The position numbers and the translations under genes were made by a program. DNA of 18,147 nucleotides from Thermoflexia bacterium (GTDB lineage Bacteria > Chloroflexota > Anaerolineae > B4-G1 > SLSP01), in NCBI GenBank assembly GCA_030605705.1, contig JAUWHU010000239.1, positions 1 through 18,147 of the forward strand, written 5' to 3'. Below are positions 15,975 through 18,147 of the stretch, in pieces (the stretch's first letter is position 1; each line of letters begins with the position of its first letter). The notes beneath the pieces are model-generated. The model searched no databases and had not been told where the DNA came from. It saw nothing but the letters and a program-made list of their open reading frames with translations.

Positions 15975-16397
15975 TTATTTCTTGGGCCGCTTGGCCCCGT
16001 ACTTGGAACGCTGTTGACTGCGTCCCTCAACGCCGGCGGTGTCCAACGTGCCCCGCACGATATGATAACGCACACCAGGGAGGTCCTTCACCCGCCCACC
16101 GCGCACCAACACCACGGAGTGTTCCTGTAAATTGTGGCCCACACCGGGGATGTAAGCAGTTACTTCGATACGATTCGAAAGCCGCACACGCGCGATCTTC
16201 CGCAACGCCGAATTCGGCTTCTTCGGTGTCGTCGTGCGCACCACCGTGCAAACGCCGCGCTTCTGCGGGTTCCCGGTCTTCGCGCGAGTTCGACGATTTC
16301 CCTTTTTCGTATTCAGGTCATAAAGCATAGCCGGGGACTTCGATTGACGTTCCTTCGGCTTGCGTCCCTTACGAACCAACTGATTGATCGTGGGCAC
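15975..16397 (-). CDS. rpsL: 30S ribosomal protein S12 (GTG start, lineage insertion)
   Basis: 140 residues from the GTG at 16395-16397, giving (M)PTINQLVRKGRKPKE, the canonical start. S12 is at the decoding centre and sets accuracy. TPKKPNSALRK (57-67) holds the lysines where streptomycin-resistance changes occur, and VKDLPGVRYHIVRGTLD (103-119) contains D105, equivalent to the methylthiolated Asp of E. coli. Between KSPA and GNPQKRGVC there is an insertion of about 16 residues (24-41), which I recall as common in Chloroflexota and some other phyla; most bacteria have a 124-residue S12. R76 replaces the usual glycine of NGIEV. The frame runs eight codons higher from an ATG, but the binding site selects the GTG. 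Confidence 0.97.
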   Translation of the reverse strand: MPTINQLVRKGRKPKERQSKSPAMLYDLNTKKGNRRTRAKTGNPQKRGVCTVVRTTTPKKPNSALRKIARVRLSNRIEVTAYIPGVGHNLQEHSVVLVRGGRVKDLPGVRYHIVRGTLDTAGVEGRSQQRSKYGAKRPKK

Positions 16398-16402
16398 TTT
16401 TT

Positions 16403-16409
16403 CCTCCTC
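16403..16409 (-). promoter_or_regulatory. Ribosome binding site fixing the rpsL GTG start
   Basis: The minus strand reads GAGGAGG, five A residues, then GTG. The in-frame ATG eight codons higher lies upstream of this site, so the GTG giving MPTINQ is the start. Confidence 0.88.
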
Positions 16410-16422
16410 GCCTAAATCCATT

Positions 16423-16459
16423 GAAGAAGGCCATCGAATGATGCTTTGATGGCCTCTTC
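16423..16459 (-). promoter_or_regulatory. Stable hairpin in the rpsL leader
   Basis: The transcript GAAGAGGCCAUC (16459-16448) pairs with GAUGGCCUUCUUC (16435-16423) across a 12-nt loop; twelve pairs with a single bulge. It ends 13 bases before the rpsL binding site, so it could influence ribosome access or bind a regulatory ribosomal protein. No U-run follows, so it is not a terminator. Confidence 0.6.
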
Positions 16460-16472
16460 GTGTTGCTTCTTT

Positions 16473-16499
16473 GGTCGCCGGACCTGACGGTCGTAGACC
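16473..16499 (-). promoter_or_regulatory. Alternating GGTC/GACC leader segments
   Basis: The leader RNA reads GGUC-UAC-GACC-GUCA-GGUC-CGGC-GACC. Segments 1-2, 2-3 and 3-4 are each exactly complementary over four bases, so mutually exclusive hairpins are possible, the arrangement seen in attenuators. The stems are short, so this may equally be a repeated protein-binding site or chance. Confidence 0.4.
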
Positions 16500-16557
16500 T
16501 ATATATCGCTTTTAACGGGCGACAGGGGTTTTAGCTGCCACCCTCTTACGAGAACGA

Positions 16558-16585
16558 ATTCTACCACAAAGCCTTAAAAGGTCAA
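16558..16585 (-). promoter_or_regulatory. Sigma70-type promoter for the ribosomal operon
   Basis: On the minus strand TTGACC (16585-16580), 16 bases, then TAGAAT (16563-16558). Both boxes differ from consensus at one position. Transcription would start near 16550, giving a leader of about 150 nt before rpsL. It is the best promoter in the window and is correctly placed for the str-S10-spc run. Confidence 0.75.
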
Positions 16586-16630
16586 CTCTATAAATCCGAA
16601 CCTGGACCGGCCAAAACCAAGAGGGATATA

Positions 16631-16677
16631 ACCACGGAGAACACGGAGTCTTTCTTTAAATATTTTTTCTCCGTGTC
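16631..16677. repeat. Interspersed inverted repeat, ACCACGGAGA/CTCCGTG type
   Basis: The left arm ACCACGGAGAACACGGAG (16631-16648) contains a tandem word (CACGGAGA, CACGGAG). Its last eight bases, ACACGGAG, pair perfectly with CTCCGTGT (16669-16676) across a 20-base A/T-rich loop. It is the same family as the element at 3916-4062. Confidence 0.7.
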
Positions 16678-16702
16678 ATGAACGCTGCCTGCCTACACTA
16701 CG

Positions 16703-16762
16703 CACAGATTTCACCAATTTTTTAACCCTTTAACCCAATCTGTGTAATCAGTGAAATCTGTG
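16703..16762. repeat. Interspersed inverted repeat, CACAGATTTCAC type
   Basis: CACAGATTTCAC (16703-16714) and GTGAAATCTGTG (16751-16762) are perfect 12-bp inverted copies around 36 bases. The right side also carries a second AATCTGTG word just inside (16738-16745), the tandem pattern seen in the other copies. Confidence 0.75.
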
Positions 16763-16790
16763 GTTCATTTTCTGTTACAAAAAACGCATA

Positions 16791-16899
16791 GGGGCAGAAG
16801 TGACACGTCTGCTCCCAAACGCTCTGAGCCCCCGTCCCCGGGGGCGGATTGACGAGGAACTTACCCAGGGGACGCCCCCGGGGACGGGGGCTGGGAGCA
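16791..16899. repeat. G/C-rich palindrome cluster
   Basis: TGCTCCCA (16810-16817) and GCCCCCGTCCCCGGGGGCG (16828-16846) have perfect inverted copies at 16892-16899 and 16873-16891, a 27-bp inverted repeat interrupted on one side by ten bases. Each long arm is itself nearly palindromic (GCCCCCG...CGGGGGC), so either two small hairpins or one large one can form. It abuts a smaller REP-like unit, GGGGCAGA...TCTGCTCC (16791-16814). No U-tract directly follows on either strand. Confidence 0.75.
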
Positions 16900-16927
16900 A
16901 TGTAAGTGCGGTTTTTGCCCCAATGCC

Positions 16928-16983
16928 AAAAAACCGGAGTTTTGCCGACAAAATACTATTTCGGGGTCAATTTCACCGGCAAA
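16928..16983 (-). terminator. Probable terminator of the sufU-like gene
   Basis: Four bases after the stop codon the transcript forms UUUGCCGGUGAAAU (16983-16970) paired with AUUUUGUCGGCAAA (16954-16941): 14 consecutive pairs, three of them G-U, with a 15-nt loop. A U6 run follows at 16933-16928, seven bases beyond the stem, a little far for a textbook terminator. The U-run is also part of a second small inverted repeat (CGGTTTTT 16909-16916 with AAAAACCG 16929-16936). Confidence 0.55.
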
Positions 16984-16986
16984 GCA

Positions 16987-17361
16987 CTAAACTCTCTCCT
17001 TAAGCCCTTGCTGCAGTGCGTTGACGGAGAGCAGCGCGCACTTGACCCGTCCCATGCTCAGCCGCACGCCGCCCATCATCTCCTCGATGTCGTGCAGCCC
17101 CAGGGCGGCCACCTCCTCCGGTGTCTTGCCTACCACTGCCTCCGTGAGCATAGAGGCGGAGGCCATGCTGACCACGCAGCCATGTCCCTCAAACAGCACC
17201 TCGGCGATGCGTCCGGCTTCGTCCAACCGGGCCGTGAGGTGAATGGTGTCGCCGCAGGTGGGATTATCTAAGTGAATATCCACGTCGGGATGCTCCAACA
17301 CGCCGTAGTTTTGCGGATCGTGATAGTGATCCAGTAATTGTTCGCGGTACAATTCGCTCAT
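16987..17361 (-). CDS. SufU/IscU-like iron-sulfur cluster scaffold or sulfur-transfer protein
   Basis: 124 residues: MSELYREQLLDHYHDPQNYGVL is the typical opening (LYRExxLDHYxxPxN). The three conserved cysteines and the aspartate are present: NPTCGD (C36, D38), EGHGCVVSMASASMLTE (C62) and GRVKCALLS (C108). Proteins of this fold either hold a nascent Fe-S cluster or, in the SufU form, bind zinc and relay sulfur from the cysteine desulfurase SufS. Classical SufU has an insertion of about 20 residues before the third cysteine region; here only IEEMMGGVRLSMGRVKC is found, so this is a short SufU-like form. No sufS or sufBCD is adjacent. The ATG at 17361 is preceded by GAGGAA. It is probably its own transcription unit, ending in the terminator at 16928-16983. 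Confidence 0.93.
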   Translation of the reverse strand: MSELYREQLLDHYHDPQNYGVLEHPDVDIHLDNPTCGDTIHLTARLDEAGRIAEVLFEGHGCVVSMASASMLTEAVVGKTPEEVAALGLHDIEEMMGGVRLSMGRVKCALLSVNALQQGLKERV

Positions 17362-17472
17362 GGGAATTCCTCACTCACCTTCGTAAGATTTTCACGACAA
17401 GCTGTAGCCCAAAGACCAACGTGTCCACGTCGCCAATGGTAAACATCGCCAAGAGCCAAAGTCCCCGTAGTT

Positions 17473-17625
17473 ATTAGAGTTGTTCCCGAATAAACTAACC
17501 CAGGAATTGGACGCGGATTTTCACGGATTACACGGATATTTTTGTAAAAAACAAGGAAAAATCCGTGTTAATCCGTGGTATCCGTGTCCAAAAGATTACA
17601 GTTTTTATTGAGTAACAACTCTAAT
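17473..17625. repeat. MITE-like nested inverted-repeat element
   Basis: Perfect 12-bp outer inverted repeats, ATTAGAGTTGTT (17473-17484) and AACAACTCTAAT (17614-17625), enclose an inner palindrome. The inner left arm CACGGATTACACGGAT (17522-17537) matches the reverse complement of ATCCGTGTTAATCCGTG (17561-17577) except for one added base, around an A-rich loop, with further CGGAT/ATCCG words on each side. There is no coding capacity and no clear target duplication. The right end overlaps the last bases of the small membrane-protein gene, including its stop codon. Confidence 0.6.
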
Positions 17626-17803
17626 CGTCAACAAAAGTGTAAACCGCCTCAGACTCTTTATCAACGGAAGAAAAAATCCTCGGTTCGCGTTGTTTCAAAG
17701 TACCGCCTGTGCGTCCGCCACCTACATCAAACCATTTCAGCAACCAAGCACCCCATACAAACATCAATAAAAAGACAACAATTATCAAAATCCACTTCTT
17801 CAT
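17621..17803 (-). CDS. Small predicted single-pass membrane protein, unknown function
   Basis: 60 residues. It begins MKKWILIIVVFLLMFVWGAW: two lysines, then about 18 hydrophobic residues, i.e. a signal anchor or uncleaved membrane helix with the N-terminus inside. The remainder (LLKWFDVGGGRTGG... then REPRIFSSVDKESEAVYTFVDD) is polar and ends acidic. A GGAG lies about eight bases before the ATG. The local base composition is more A/T-rich than the ribosomal genes. It lies 52 nt after the partial gene at 17856 on the same strand and may share its transcript. I do not recognise a family. Its last codons overlap the end of an inverted-repeat element, so the C-terminus could have been altered by insertion. 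Confidence 0.55.
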   Translation of the reverse strand: MKKWILIIVVFLLMFVWGAWLLKWFDVGGGRTGGTLKQREPRIFSSVDKESEAVYTFVDD

Positions 17804-17855
17804 ACTCTAACTCCATCATAACCCGAACCAAACCAAACAACAAATATCTACTACT

Positions 17856-18147
17856 TTAACTTTTGCTCCACACTAATGACGGGTGAGTAAAACCGCCACG
17901 CACGGCATCGGCCCACAACAAAGGCATTCCTACATCACAAGATCTTCCAGACTCAACACCATGTGGCAACCTAGCCCCTGGCTCAGTAAGTAATACAATA
18001 CTAGCCAATACCTCATACCCTATTCCCGTACGACCACCCATCAACCCTCCATTACACAAATACGGTGACACCATTACTTCCACTCCTCCTCTTGAATCTT
18101 TAAACACCCCCGAATATCCTCCGGAATAAGAGTACGGTAAATTATAC
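17856..18147 (-). CDS. C-terminal part of an unrecognised protein (runs off the window)
   Basis: The frame is open from the window edge to a TAA at 17856, about 97 codons. The visible sequence, starting YNLPYSYSGGYSGVFKDSRGG and ending THPSLVWSKS, is rich in glycine, serine and tyrosine near its visible start and includes two cysteines and one moderately hydrophobic stretch (YEVLASIVLL). A GTG at 18107 would allow a start inside the window, but the frame continues past it without interruption and no clear binding site favours it, so the gene probably begins upstream. No family is recognised, and a degraded gene or chance frame cannot be excluded. Confidence 0.45.
   Translation of the reverse strand, partial: YNLPYSYSGGYSGVFKDSRGGVEVMVSPYLCNGGLMGGRTGIGYEVLASIVLLTEPGARLPHGVESGRSCDVGMPLLWADAVRGGFTHPSLVWSKS

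Larger units (their letters stand above)
16398..16986. other. 589-nt non-coding region between the sufU-like gene and rpsL
   Basis: No credible protein lies here on either strand. From the rpsL side it holds the binding site, a leader with hairpins (16423-16499), a promoter (16558-16585), two interspersed inverted repeats (16631-16677 and 16703-16762), a G/C palindrome cluster (16791-16899) and a probable terminator for the upstream gene (16928-16983). A 67-codon plus-strand frame at 16800-17003 is mostly palindrome sequence and was rejected. Confidence 0.85.

Noticed and set aside
16473..16800. CRISPR array or tRNA gene in the palindromic region
   Set aside because: The repeats are inverted and few, with no regular direct repeat-spacer spacing, and no cloverleaf or T-loop (GTTCRA) pattern could be placed.
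16810..16899. The G/C palindrome as an intrinsic terminator
   Set aside because: No U-tract follows directly on either strand (the nearest T6 on the minus strand is about 25 bases away), so it is listed as a repeat.
17419..17430. ACGTG-TC-CACGT dyad as an operator for the sufU-like gene
   Set aside because: Only five-base half sites, no promoter could be placed beside it, and the adjoining sequence belongs to a repeat word seen elsewhere.

Overview
The window is a bacterial chromosome segment in which every supported gene lies on the minus strand, so the genes are read from high to low coordinates. Most of it (about 1-16,400) is the universal ribosomal-protein super-operon, with the str, S10 and spc groups fused in one run: rpsL-rpsG-fusA-tuf-rpsJ-rplC-rplD-rplW-rplB-rpsS-rplV-rpsC-rplP-rpmC-rpsQ-rplN-rplX-rplE-rpsN-rpsH-rplF-rplR-rpsE-rpmD-rplO-secY-rpmJ-rpsM-rpsK (cut by the window edge). 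The genes are tightly packed, with 1-60 nt gaps and two start/stop overlaps. The products are the core of both ribosomal subunits, the two elongation GTPases and the SecY channel.

The proteins suggest Chloroflexota, probably an uncultured Anaerolineae-like lineage. Reasons: the EF-Tu begins MAKQKFERTKPH and ends ITKVLD; S12 carries an insertion of about 16 residues before NPQKRGVC; S14 is the short four-cysteine zinc type; L36 and L24 also keep zinc ligands. This is inferred from remembered family features, not from a search.

The operon is not entirely ordinary. EF-Tu has a rewritten switch I: the near-universal PEEKARGI stretch is replaced and lengthened by five residues, and GHADY is GHRDY. 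EF-G resembles the mitochondrial EFG2/spdEFG2 (ribosome-recycling) type more than translocating EF-G, and both conserved loops at the tip of domain IV are changed. The adk-map-infA block usual between secY and rpmJ is absent. A 338-nt spacer holding an interspersed inverted repeat splits rplF from rplR, a terminator-like hairpin sits between tuf and rpsJ, and a long G/C hairpin sits between rpsJ and rplC.

Upstream of rpsL is a good sigma70-type promoter (16558-16585) and a leader of about 150 nt with a strong hairpin and four alternately complementary GGTC/GACC blocks. Beyond it, 16,630-16,985 is a run of inverted repeats ending in a probable terminator for a SufU/IscU-like Fe-S scaffold gene (16987-17361). 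Further upstream are a MITE-like element with 12-bp terminal inverted repeats, a small predicted membrane protein and the C-terminal part of an unrecognised protein that runs off the window.
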